From contig JAOPUQ010000407.1 of the NCBI GenBank assembly GCA_025963425.1, positions 1 to 8,685 on the forward strand: a DNA stretch of 8,685 nt, given 5' to 3'. The notes beneath the pieces were generated by a model. It searched no databases. It was not told the origin of the DNA and saw only the letters and a list, made by a program, of their open reading frames with translations. Shown piece after piece: positions 1 through 6,520 of this stretch. This stretch comes from Modestobacter sp. (GTDB lineage: Bacteria; Actinomycetota; Actinomycetes; Mycobacteriales; Geodermatophilaceae). The stretch's first letter is position 1; each line of letters starts with the position of its first letter. Position numbers and translations under genes: made by a program.

Positions 1-350
1 TCGTGGCGGTCATCCCGCTCTACGTCATCGGCCTGCTCACCAGCTACTTCGCCACCCGGACCATCAGCACCCAGCTGTACGGACAGTCCACCGGCACCTA
101 CGACCACTACTTCAACCTGTTCCTGCCCCCGCAGGACGTGCTGTGGTCCTTCGTCAAGGTGCTCGTCTTCGCCGTGGTGATCATCCTGACTCACTGCTAC
201 TACGGCTACCGCGCCGCCGGTGGCCCGGCGGGTGTGGGCCTGGCCGTCGGCCGGGCGGTGCGTTTCTCCATCGTCGCGGTCAACGTCATCGACCTGTTCC
301 TGTCCCTGGCCATCTGGGGTTCGACCACGACCGTCCGGATCGCGGGATGA
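1..350 (+). CDS. yrbEB: YrbEB/MlaE-family permease subunit, 3' end only
   Basis: This is the C-terminal part (115 complete residues, reading frame starting at base 3) of an integral membrane permease of the MlaE/YrbE family. The family forms the transmembrane channel of Mce lipid-import ABC systems. Three hydrophobic segments are visible, at about visible residues 1-20, 46-64 and 88-107. Between the last two lies the family hallmark HCYYGYRAAGGPAGVG followed by VGRAVR, close to the C-terminus as expected. The family is usually about 270-290 residues, so roughly 40% is present and the start lies upstream of the window. Being directly upstream of mceA makes it the second permease gene (B) rather than the first. 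The stop TGA (348-350) overlaps an ATG at 347 that opens a 13-codon micro-ORF leading to mceA. Family assignment is secure; the A/B choice rests on gene order. Confidence 0.93.
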   Translation, partial: VAVIPLYVIGLLTSYFATRTISTQLYGQSTGTYDHYFNLFLPPQDVLWSFVKVLVFAVVIILTHCYYGYRAAGGPAGVGLAVGRAVRFSIVAVNVIDLFLSLAIWGSTTTVRIAG

Positions 351-388
351 ACGCCGCGAGCCGAGCAATGAGCGGGGTCGAGCGATGA
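347..388 (+). other. 13-codon coupling micro-ORF between yrbEB and mceA
   Basis: An ATG at 347-349 overlaps the yrbEB stop codon as ATGA. It opens the frame MNAASRAMSGVER and ends at TGA 386-388, which overlaps the mceA start ATG (385-387), again as ATGA. The frame thus fills the gap exactly and would let ribosomes finishing yrbEB pass to mceA by two termination-reinitiation steps. The overlaps and frame are seen directly; translation is inferred. The peptide itself is unlikely to have a function. No strong Shine-Dalgarno precedes it, and the same geometry at the next junction is the main argument that it is not accidental. Confidence 0.4.
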
Positions 389-1788
389 GCGCGGGACGGG
401 GCGCGGTCATCCGCCGCCGGGCGCAGGGGCTGGCGTTCCTGGTCGTCCTGGCGCTGCTGCTGGGGCTGTCGGTCGCCACCTACCGGAAGGCCTTCAGCGG
501 CGCCGTCACGGTGCTGCTGGAGACCGACTCCATCGGCAACCAGCTGCAGCAGGCCAGCGACGTCAAGGTCCGCGGCGTGCTGGTGGGGGAGGTCCGGGAC
601 GTCTCGGCCACCGGCGACGGCGCCACGATCGAGCTGGCCATCGCCCCGGAGCACCTGGCCGAGATCCCGGCCGACGTGACCGCCCGGCTGCTGCCCAAGA
701 CCCTGTTCGGCGAGCGCTTCGTGTCGCTCGTGCCGCCGGCCGACCCGGGGACGGAGCGGCTGGCCGACGGGGACGTCATCACCCAGGACCGCAGCGAGAA
801 CGCCATCGAGCTGCAGCGGGTGGTCGACGACCTGCTCCCGCTGCTGCAGGCCGTCGCCCCCGAGGACCTCAGCTTCACCCTGGGGGCGGTGGCCGACGCG
901 CTGCGCGGCCGCGGGGACGACCTGGGGCAGAACCTCGCCGACGTCGGTGCCTACGTCGGGCAGCTGAACACGGTGCTGCCGCAGCTGCAGGCCGACATCT
1001 CCCGGATCGCCGACGTCGCCGACACCTACGACGCGGCCGCGGACGATCTGCTCGGGGTGCTCGACGACCTGTCGGTCACCAGCTCCACCCTGGTCGACCA
1101 GTCCGAGCAGCTGCGCCGGACGTTCACCGTGGTGGACGCCTCCGCCGACACGGCGACGGACTTCCTGACCAGGAACGAGGCCAACCTGATCTCGCTGGCG
1201 GCGACCTCCCGGCCGGTGCTCGGCCTGTTCGCGGAGTACTCGCCGGAGTACCCGTGTCTGCTCAACGGGCTCAGCCGGTTCAACCCCATGATCACCGAGG
1301 CCTTCGGCGGCGACGGTGACCCGGCGCTGAACCTGAACATCACCGTCACCCTGCCGCCGCGCAACCCCTACGTGCCCGGCGACCAGCCGGCCTACGTCGA
1401 CTCCTCGGGACCGGACTGCGCGGGGCTGGACGACATCGACGGGATCATCGCCGCGACCCAGAACCGCGACTACTACTGCCCGCCCCCGCCCGTGGACGGC
1501 GTGGACTCCCAGGAGGACCCGGTCAACGGCAACCCGCCGTGCCTGGGTGGCCGCGGACCCGACGACATCCCGGCGCAGTCGAGCGGCGGGGGACAGCTGG
1601 GCGACTCGCTGCCCTCGGCGCTCACCGACGGCGGCGGTTCCGGAGGGCTGGCCGGCTCCAGCGGGGAGCTGGACTTCGTGCGCAGCATCCTCGGCTACCA
1701 GACCGGCACCGAGCCCGGCGACGTCTCGGACCTGGCGGCGTCCACCATGGCGCCGCTGCTGCGGGGGACCCAGGTGGCCCTGCGATGA
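385..1788 (+). CDS. mceA: MCE-family protein MceA
   Basis: Subunit A of the MceA-F lipid-transfer tube, anchored in the inner membrane and extending into the periplasm; 467 residues. After a basic start there is a membrane anchor (about 15-31), then the MCE domain (about 39-115). The domain carries the MceA hallmark GNQLQQASDVKVRGVLVGEV (51-70) and later LLPKTLFGERFVSL. A long helical region (about 130-275) corresponds to the needle. The tail contains the MceA-type YPCLLNGLSRF motif, then a Pro/Gly/Asp-rich low-complexity stretch. Cysteines occur only in the tail (C291, C345, C365, C386). I chose ATG 385 because it sits just before the basic/hydrophobic anchor, has GGGG at 374-377 seven bases upstream, and forms ATGA with the micro-ORF stop. 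Upstream in-frame codons would run into yrbEB. As first of the six MCE genes it is A by both order and motif. Confidence 0.95.
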   Translation: MSAGRGAVIRRRAQGLAFLVVLALLLGLSVATYRKAFSGAVTVLLETDSIGNQLQQASDVKVRGVLVGEVRDVSATGDGATIELAIAPEHLAEIPADVTARLLPKTLFGERFVSLVPPADPGTERLADGDVITQDRSENAIELQRVVDDLLPLLQAVAPEDLSFTLGAVADALRGRGDDLGQNLADVGAYVGQLNTVLPQLQADISRIADVADTYDAAADDLLGVLDDLSVTSSTLVDQSEQLRRTFTVVDASADTATDFLTRNEANLISLAATSRPVLGLFAEYSPEYPCLLNGLSRFNPMITEAFGGDGDPALNLNITVTLPPRNPYVPGDQPAYVDSSGPDCAGLDDIDGIIAATQNRDYYCPPPPVDGVDSQEDPVNGNPPCLGGRGPDDIPAQSSGGGQLGDSLPSALTDGGGSGGLAGSSGELDFVRSILGYQTGTEPGDVSDLAASTMAPLLRGTQVALR

Positions 1789-1871
1789 GGGGGGTCGCCA
1801 GCCGACAGGCAGCGAGCATCGCAGCGAGCGCCGGCGAGCGAGGAGCGGAACGACCGCGGAGGCGAGCATGA
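1785..1871 (+). other. 28-codon coupling micro-ORF between mceA and mceB
   Basis: The ATG at 1785-1787 overlaps the mceA stop (ATGA). The frame runs 28 codons and stops at TGA 1869-1871, which overlaps the mceB start ATG at 1868 (ATGA). The encoded peptide is rich in Ala, Arg, Ser and Glu (for example ASIAASAGERGAER), which simply reflects the GCGAGC-type repeats in the DNA. It therefore looks like a translated spacer rather than a functional protein. It could keep mceB translation coupled to mceA across a 79-base gap. Against a strict need for it, mceB has its own good ribosome-binding site (GGAGG, 1858-1862). Geometry is seen; translation is inferred. Confidence 0.4.
1858..1862 (+). promoter_or_regulatory. 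Ribosome-binding site of mceB
   Basis: GGAGG lies five bases before the ATG at 1868. It fixes the mceB start and shows that mceB can recruit ribosomes independently as well as by coupling. Confidence 0.65.
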
Positions 1872-2935
1872 GGGGATTGGCGGCGCCGATCGTCAAGCTG
1901 GTGGTCTTCGCACTGGTGACGATCCTGGCCAGCTACGTGCTGATCGCCACGATCACCAACGCCGGGTACGGGAAGCAGACCGCCTACCGCGCGCAGTTCA
2001 GCGACGTCGCCGGCCTGGTGACCGGGGACGAGGTGCGCATCGCGGGGGTCCGGGTGGGCCAGGTGAGCAGCATCGAGCTGGCCACCACGGGTGGGCGGAC
2101 CATCGCCGAGGTCGGCCTGGAGGTCTCCTCGGAGGTCCGGCTGCCCTCCGGCGTCCAGGCGCTGATCCGCTACCGCAACCTGGTGGGCCAGCGGTACGTG
2201 GCGCTCACCGAGGGCGACGGCTCCGCCGGGCGCGCGCTGCCCGCCGACGGGGTCATCCCGCTGGCCAGCACCAAGCCCGCGCTGGACCTGACCACGCTGT
2301 TCGGCGGCTTCCAGCCGCTGTTCCAGGCGCTCTCGCCCGACGACGTCAACCGGCTGTCCTACGAGGTCATCCAGGTCTTCCAGGGCGAGGGCGGCACGGT
2401 GCAGAGCCTGCTGGGCCACGTCGCCTCGCTGACCTCCTCGCTGGCGGACAAGGACGCCGTCATCGGCAGTGTGATCGACAACCTCAACAGTGTCGTGGGC
2501 ACGGTCGCCGCGCGGGACCAGCAGCTGTCGGACCTGGTGGTCTCCCTGCAGCAGTTCGTCACCGGGCTCTCGGCCGACCGGGACGCCATCTTCGACTCCC
2601 TGCAGACCATCGACGGGCTGGCCGTGGCGACCACCGACCTGCTCACCCAGGCCCGGCCGCCGCTCGCGGCCGACATCCAGGCCCTCGGCGACCTGTCGAC
2701 CAACCTGGCCGACTCCGGCGACGTCCTGGAGGGCTTCCTGCAGCTGGCGCCCACGAAGATCGACCTGATCACCCGGACGGCGATCAACGGCAGCTGGTTC
2801 AACTTCTACCTCTGCTCGGCCTCGGGGGTGGTCACCCTGCCCGGGGCGCCCCTGGACGCCGCCGGTCTGCCGATCCCCGACGCGGTCCAGCTCCCCGCGG
2901 GCGGGGCCGCCAACGGAAGCGCGGGGTGCAGCTGA
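1868..2935 (+). CDS. mceB: MCE-family protein MceB
   Basis: Subunit B of the Mce hetero-hexamer, 355 residues. A short N-terminus leads into a membrane anchor (about 8-29). The MCE domain (about 38-115) contains YRAQFSDVAGLVTGDEVRIA and the B-type RYRNLVGQRYVALTEG. The following motif LDLTTLFGGFQPLFQALSPD, with DDVNRLSYEVIQVFQGEGG just after it, is characteristic of MceB. A long predicted helical needle segment (about 170-290) follows, then NGSWFNFYLC (cysteine C316) and a short Pro/Ala/Gly tail ending in AGCS (C354). Start ATG 1868 is supported by the GGAGG site and by its position directly before the anchor. Its stop TGA overlaps the mceC ATG by one base (TGATG). It is separated from mceA by 79 bases, unlike the overlapping genes downstream. 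Confidence 0.95.
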   Translation: MRGLAAPIVKLVVFALVTILASYVLIATITNAGYGKQTAYRAQFSDVAGLVTGDEVRIAGVRVGQVSSIELATTGGRTIAEVGLEVSSEVRLPSGVQALIRYRNLVGQRYVALTEGDGSAGRALPADGVIPLASTKPALDLTTLFGGFQPLFQALSPDDVNRLSYEVIQVFQGEGGTVQSLLGHVASLTSSLADKDAVIGSVIDNLNSVVGTVAARDQQLSDLVVSLQQFVTGLSADRDAIFDSLQTIDGLAVATTDLLTQARPPLAADIQALGDLSTNLADSGDVLEGFLQLAPTKIDLITRTAINGSWFNFYLCSASGVVTLPGAPLDAAGLPIPDAVQLPAGGAANGSAGCS

Positions 2936-3966
2936 TGGCCCCGTCCAAGCCCTTCCGCGACCGCAACCCGGCCGTGATCGGCGCGATCAGCCTCGGGGTG
3001 ATCGTGCTGCTGGTGCTGCTGGCCTTCAACGCCTCCTCCCTGCCGCTGATCGGCGGGGGAACGGTGTACCGCGCCCAGTTCAGCGAGGCCGCCGGCCTCA
3101 AGGCCGACGACCCGGTGCGGGTCGCCGGGGTCAAGGTCGGCCAGGTGGAGCGCCTCCAGCTGGAGGACGGCGCGGTCACCGTGGAGTTCCGGGTCCGCGA
3201 CGCCTTCGTCGGTGACCGCAGTGAGGCGGCGATCAAGATCGAGACGGTGCTGGGCGCCAAGTACCTCGCCCTGGTGCCCCGCGGGCAGAAGCCGCTCGCC
3301 CCCGACGACCGCATCCCGGTCGACCGGACCGCCTCGCCCTACGACGTGGTGGAGGCGTTCGCCGGCCTGGCGACCACCGTCGACCAGATCGACACCGCGC
3401 AGCTGGCCGAGTCCTTCGTGGTGCTGTCGGACACGCTGACCGACACCCCCGACGAGGTGCGCACCTCGCTGCAGGGGTTGGCCCGGCTGTCCCAGACCAT
3501 CGCCTCCCGCGACGCGCAGCTCAAGCAGCTGCTCACCGCGACCCGGGACGTGACGCAGGTGCTCGCCGACCGCAACGGCGAGTTCACCCGGCTGATCCTG
3601 GACTCGAACACTCTGCTCACCGAGGTCCAGGAGCGCCGGGCGCTGATCGACTCGATCCTGACCAACACACAGACCCTGTCGACGCAGCTGACCGGCCTGG
3701 TGCAGGACAACACCGAGGCGCTGACCCCGGCGCTGGCCCAGCTGTCCACGGTGACCGACATCCTGCAGCGCAACCGGCAGTCCCTGGGCGCCACGGTGGA
3801 GGAGCTGGCCCCCTTCGTGCGGGTCTTCACCAACACCCTGGGCAACGGCCGCTGGTTCGACTCCTTCGTCGACAACCTGATCCCCGGCGTCGTCGGTGCC
3901 GCCCTGTGCGGCGGCTCGCCGGCGGCCGGTGGCCCGCAGACCTGTTCCCCGGGAGGTGGCTCGTGA
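2935..3966 (+). CDS. mceC: MCE-family protein MceC
   Basis: Subunit C, 343 residues. Basic N-terminus, membrane anchor about 13-31, MCE domain about 43-117 with TVYRAQFSEAAGLKADDPVR, AGVKVGQV and TVLGAKYLALVPRG. The next segment SPYDVVEAFAGLATTVDQID, followed by DTAQLAESF and SRDAQLKQLL, is typical of MceC and begins the helical needle region (about 140-305). The tail has NGRWFDSFVDNLIP, two cysteines (C325, C337) and a Gly-rich end. ATG 2935 overlaps the mceB stop. A GTG at 2926 is in frame and would add three residues (MQL); I prefer the ATG because of the overlap and because GGGG (2923-2926) is then eight bases upstream. The 3' end overlaps mceD by four bases (GTGA). Confidence 0.95.
   Translation: MAPSKPFRDRNPAVIGAISLGVIVLLVLLAFNASSLPLIGGGTVYRAQFSEAAGLKADDPVRVAGVKVGQVERLQLEDGAVTVEFRVRDAFVGDRSEAAIKIETVLGAKYLALVPRGQKPLAPDDRIPVDRTASPYDVVEAFAGLATTVDQIDTAQLAESFVVLSDTLTDTPDEVRTSLQGLARLSQTIASRDAQLKQLLTATRDVTQVLADRNGEFTRLILDSNTLLTEVQERRALIDSILTNTQTLSTQLTGLVQDNTEALTPALAQLSTVTDILQRNRQSLGATVEELAPFVRVFTNTLGNGRWFDSFVDNLIPGVVGAALCGGSPAAGGPQTCSPGGGS
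3951..3956 (+). promoter_or_regulatory. Ribosome-binding site of mceD
   Basis: GGGAGG within the last codons of mceC lies six bases before the GTG at 3963. It decides in favour of this GTG start over upstream in-frame candidates that would extend into mceC. Confidence 0.7.
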
Positions 3967-5198
3967 CAGGCCGGTGGCAGCGCGGCGTGGCGATGGCAGC
4001 GGCACTGGTCCTGGTCGGCGCGCTGGGCTGGATCGTCCTGCGCCCGGCCGGCCAGATGCGGGTGACCGCCTGGTTCGACGCCGCCGTGGGGCTCTACTCC
4101 GGCTCCGACGTGCGCGTCCTGGGCATCCCGGTCGGCACCGTGACCGACGTGGTGCCGCAGGGCGACCGGGTCCGGGTGAGCATGCTGGTCGACGAGCAGT
4201 ACGACATCCCGGCCGACGCGAACGCCGTCGTCCTGGCGCCGTCGCTGGTGAGCGACCGGTACGTCCAGTTCGCCCCGGTCTACAGCGGCGGGGCGACGAT
4301 GGCCGACGGCGCCGAGGTCCCGCTGGAGCGCACGGCCACCCCCGTCGAGCTCGACGCCGTCTACGGCGCCCTGGACGACCTCTCGGTCGCCCTCGGCCCG
4401 ACGGGGGCCAACGCCGACGGTGCCCTCCAGGACCTGCTGCGCACCGGGGCGGCCAACCTCGACGGCAACGGAGCGGCGCTCAACCAGACGCTGACCGGCT
4501 TCTCCCAGGCCGTGCGGACCCTCGCCGAGGGCCGCGACGACCTCTTCTCTTCCGTGGACAACCTGCAGGTGTTCACCAGTGCGCTGGCCTCCGTCGACTC
4601 CCAGGTGGCCCGGTTCAACGACAACATGGCCGCGGTGGCCGCCCAGCTGGCCGGTGAGCGGGAGGACCTGGCGAAGGCGATCGCGCTGCTGTCCCAGGCA
4701 CTGGGTCAGGTGGCGACCTTCGTGCAGCAGAACACCGCGCTGCTCACCACCAACGTCGACCGGCTCGCCGACGTCACCCTCACCCTGGTCCAGCAGCGCA
4801 GCGCGCTGGCCGAGGTGCTCGACGTCGCCCCGGCCGCGCTGGGCAACGTCTCGCGCGCCTACAACCCGACCTACGGCACGCTGGACACCCGGGACAACTC
4901 GCTGGGCTCCACCGACCCCGAGGTCGTGGTCTGCCAGCTGCTCGGCACCGCCGGCCGCCTGCAGCTGGCCGGGGTGGACCTGACCACGGTGACCGAGGTG
5001 CTGAAGCTGCCGCCGACCGAGCAGATCTGCAGCCGATTGCTGTCCGGGGACGCCAACGCCGACGGCTCGCTGGACGACCTCAACGGCAACGGGACGCCGG
5101 ACCTGCAGGAGCTGCTGACCGCGATCTTCTCGCCGTCGGCCGGTGGCGGGGGTGGCGGGCTCGTGGGCCTGCCGGCACTCGGGGGGCTGGGCCAGTGA
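3963..5198 (+). CDS. mceD: MCE-family protein MceD with EF-hand-like tail
   Basis: Subunit D, 411 residues. Very short basic N-terminus, membrane anchor about 8-26, MCE domain about 32-108 with FDAAVGLYSGSDVRVLGIPV and the D-type APSLVSDRYVQFAPVYSGG. A long helical region (about 125-290) forms the needle part. The tail has the MceD motif AYNPTYGTLDTRDN and cysteines C324 and C356. Residues 363-383 then hold two overlapping EF-hand-like loops: DANADGSLDDLN (363-374) and DLNGNGTPDLQE (372-383), with acidic or Asn residues at calcium-coordinating positions 1, 3, 5, 9 and 12. A Gly-rich end follows. The GTG start overlaps the mceC stop as GTGA and is preceded by GGGAGG. Assignment to D rests on order and motifs; calcium binding is an inference from the loop pattern. 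Confidence 0.94.
   Translation: MTGRWQRGVAMAAALVLVGALGWIVLRPAGQMRVTAWFDAAVGLYSGSDVRVLGIPVGTVTDVVPQGDRVRVSMLVDEQYDIPADANAVVLAPSLVSDRYVQFAPVYSGGATMADGAEVPLERTATPVELDAVYGALDDLSVALGPTGANADGALQDLLRTGAANLDGNGAALNQTLTGFSQAVRTLAEGRDDLFSSVDNLQVFTSALASVDSQVARFNDNMAAVAAQLAGEREDLAKAIALLSQALGQVATFVQQNTALLTTNVDRLADVTLTLVQQRSALAEVLDVAPAALGNVSRAYNPTYGTLDTRDNSLGSTDPEVVVCQLLGTAGRLQLAGVDLTTVTEVLKLPPTEQICSRLLSGDANADGSLDDLNGNGTPDLQELLTAIFSPSAGGGGGGLVGLPALGGLGQ
5049..5111 (+). other. EF-hand/dockerin-like calcium-binding motif in MceD tail
   Basis: Encodes MceD residues 363-383. The second loop (DLNGNGTPDLQE) fits the EF-hand pattern closely: D1, N3, N5, G6, D9, E12. Only the usual hydrophobic residue at position 8 is replaced, by proline. 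The first loop (DANADGSLDDLN) has D1, N3, D5, G6, L8, D9 and N12. Sharing of residues 372-374 resembles the dense arrays of dockerin or thrombospondin type 3 repeats. Binding is inferred from pattern only. Confidence 0.6.
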
Positions 5199-6520
5199 GC
5201 ACCGCCCACGTCCCCGGCCGCGCCCTCGGGACCGCTCGCCGGTCGCGGCGCGCCGGTGCCCTGCTGGCGGCCGCGCTGCTGCTGTCCGGCTGTGGTTTCC
5301 GCGGCGCCTACTCCTTCGACCTGCCCGGCGGCGCGGACGTCGGTGACGACCCGTACACCGTGCAGATCCAGTTCGCCGACGTGCTGGACCTGGTCCCGCA
5401 GTCCGGCGTCCGGGTGGCCGACGTGCCGGTGGGCCGGGTCCAGGACATCACCCTGTCCGACGACTGGACCGCCACGGTCAGCGTCGAGGTCGACGGGGAC
5501 GTCGACCTGCCGGCCAACGCCGTGGCGATGATCCAGCAGTCCTCACTGCTGGGGGAGAAGTACGTCGAGCTGGCCGCACCGGGCAGCGAGCCGCCCACCG
5601 GCGAGCTGGGCGACGGCTCGCTGATCACCCTGGACCGCACCAACCGCAGCGTCGAGGTCGAGGAGCTGCTCGGCGCGATGTCGCTGGTGCTCAACGGCGG
5701 CGGACTGGCCCAGCTGCAGACGATCAACGCCGAGCTGGGGCAGGCGCTGGAAGGCCGGGAGGACGCCGTCCGCGACACCCTCACCCAGCTGGACACCTTC
5801 ATCGGCGGCCTGGACCAGCAGAAGGCCGAGATCAACCGGGCGCTGGACAGCGTCAACGCCCTCGCCGCCACGCTGCGGGCCGGCACCGGCACCATCACCA
5901 CCGCGCTGGACACCATCGGCCCCGGTCTGGACGTCATCACCGACCAGCGGGACCTGCTCGTCGGGATGCTGCAGAGCCTGGCGAGCCTGGGCGACGTCGG
6001 CACCCGGGTGATCAACCAGGCCGGCGCGGACACGGTGGCCGACCTGCAGCTGCTGCAGCCGATCCTGACCCAGCTGGCCGCCGCCGGCCCCGACCTCGCC
6101 GGCTCCCTGGACCTGATGCTGACCTTCCCGTTCCCGGCCAGCTCGCTGAGCGCGCTGCAGTACCGCCCGGACCTGCGCACCGGGGGGTACGGCCTGTTCA
6201 CGAACATGACCGCGGACCTGAACCTGGACCTGACCGAGCTGCTCTGCCGCTACGCCATCGTCCCCACCACCGGCGCCCTCGCGGTGCTCGACCCCGTCGA
6301 CGTGGCCAACGGTGCCTGCGGGACCGTCCAGGCCACCGGCTCCGGAGGAGGCGGCGGCTCGAACGCCACCGGCTCCACCGGGCAGTCGACGACGGCCCAG
6401 ACGTTCAGCCTGCCCACGCTGCCGGACCTCACCGGCGTCGTGCCCGACCTGTCCCGGGAGACCAGTGGCGTGCTCGGCCTGCCCGGCATCCCCGGCCTGA
6501 CGACGGGGGCGACCCAGTGA
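5195..6520 (+). CDS. mceE: MCE-family lipoprotein MceE
   Basis: Subunit E, the lipoprotein member of the Mce hexamer (LprK-type in mycobacteria), 441 residues. The signal peptide has an arginine-rich n-region (RRSRR, 15-19), a hydrophobic core and a lipobox LSGC, so C33 should be lipidated after cleavage. The MCE domain spans about 54-132, with VQIQFADVLDLVPQSGVRVA and SSLLGEKYVELAAPG. The needle helix region (about 150-300) is followed by the E-type tail motif FPFPASSLSALQYRPDLRTG, which leads into GGYGLFTNMTADLNLDLTELLC. Tail cysteines are C351 and C375. A Gly/Ser/Thr linker near 385-405 precedes a Leu/Pro-rich end. The start GTG overlaps the mceD stop (GTGA), with GGGGGG at 5181-5186 as a plausible ribosome-binding site. 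The arginines resemble a weak Tat-like n-region but lack the full consensus, so Sec export is the default. Confidence 0.95.
   Translation: MSTAHVPGRALGTARRSRRAGALLAAALLLSGCGFRGAYSFDLPGGADVGDDPYTVQIQFADVLDLVPQSGVRVADVPVGRVQDITLSDDWTATVSVEVDGDVDLPANAVAMIQQSSLLGEKYVELAAPGSEPPTGELGDGSLITLDRTNRSVEVEELLGAMSLVLNGGGLAQLQTINAELGQALEGREDAVRDTLTQLDTFIGGLDQQKAEINRALDSVNALAATLRAGTGTITTALDTIGPGLDVITDQRDLLVGMLQSLASLGDVGTRVINQAGADTVADLQLLQPILTQLAAAGPDLAGSLDLMLTFPFPASSLSALQYRPDLRTGGYGLFTNMTADLNLDLTELLCRYAIVPTTGALAVLDPVDVANGACGTVQATGSGGGGGSNATGSTGQSTTAQTFSLPTLPDLTGVVPDLSRETSGVLGLPGIPGLTTGATQ

Larger units (their letters stand above)
1785..1875 (+). repeat. Possible small inserted element with 8-bp flanking direct repeat
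   Basis: The mceA/mceB junction has ATGAGGGG at 1785-1792 and again at 1868-1875, bracketing a 75-base GCGAGC-rich segment. Inside it GCAGCGAGC occurs at 1809-1817 and 1821-1829, and GCGAGC again at 1834-1839 and 1862-1867. The arrangement looks like a target-site duplication around a short non-coding insertion. Removing one repeat plus the insert (83 bases) would restore a plain ATGA overlap between mceA and mceB, like the tight overlaps elsewhere in this operon. The repeats are seen; the insertion history is inferred. Simple tandem slippage of a GC-rich spacer is an alternative. Confidence 0.4.

Noticed and set aside
286..1896. A 536-codon open frame on the - strand, antisense to mceA
   Set aside because: The frame is an effect of the GC-rich codon pattern of mceA. 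Its translation is Gly/Arg/Val/Gln-rich low complexity with no recognisable domain, while the + strand has clear MCE motifs.
2806..4005. A 399-codon open frame on the - strand, antisense to mceC
   Set aside because: Shadow of mceC: biased composition, no domain, and it crosses the mceB/mceC and mceC/mceD junctions.
5237..5293. Twin-arginine signal in MceE (SRRAGAL)
   Set aside because: The consensus positions after the arginine pair are not met, and lipoprotein n-regions are often arginine-rich. Sec export with lipidation is the simpler reading.
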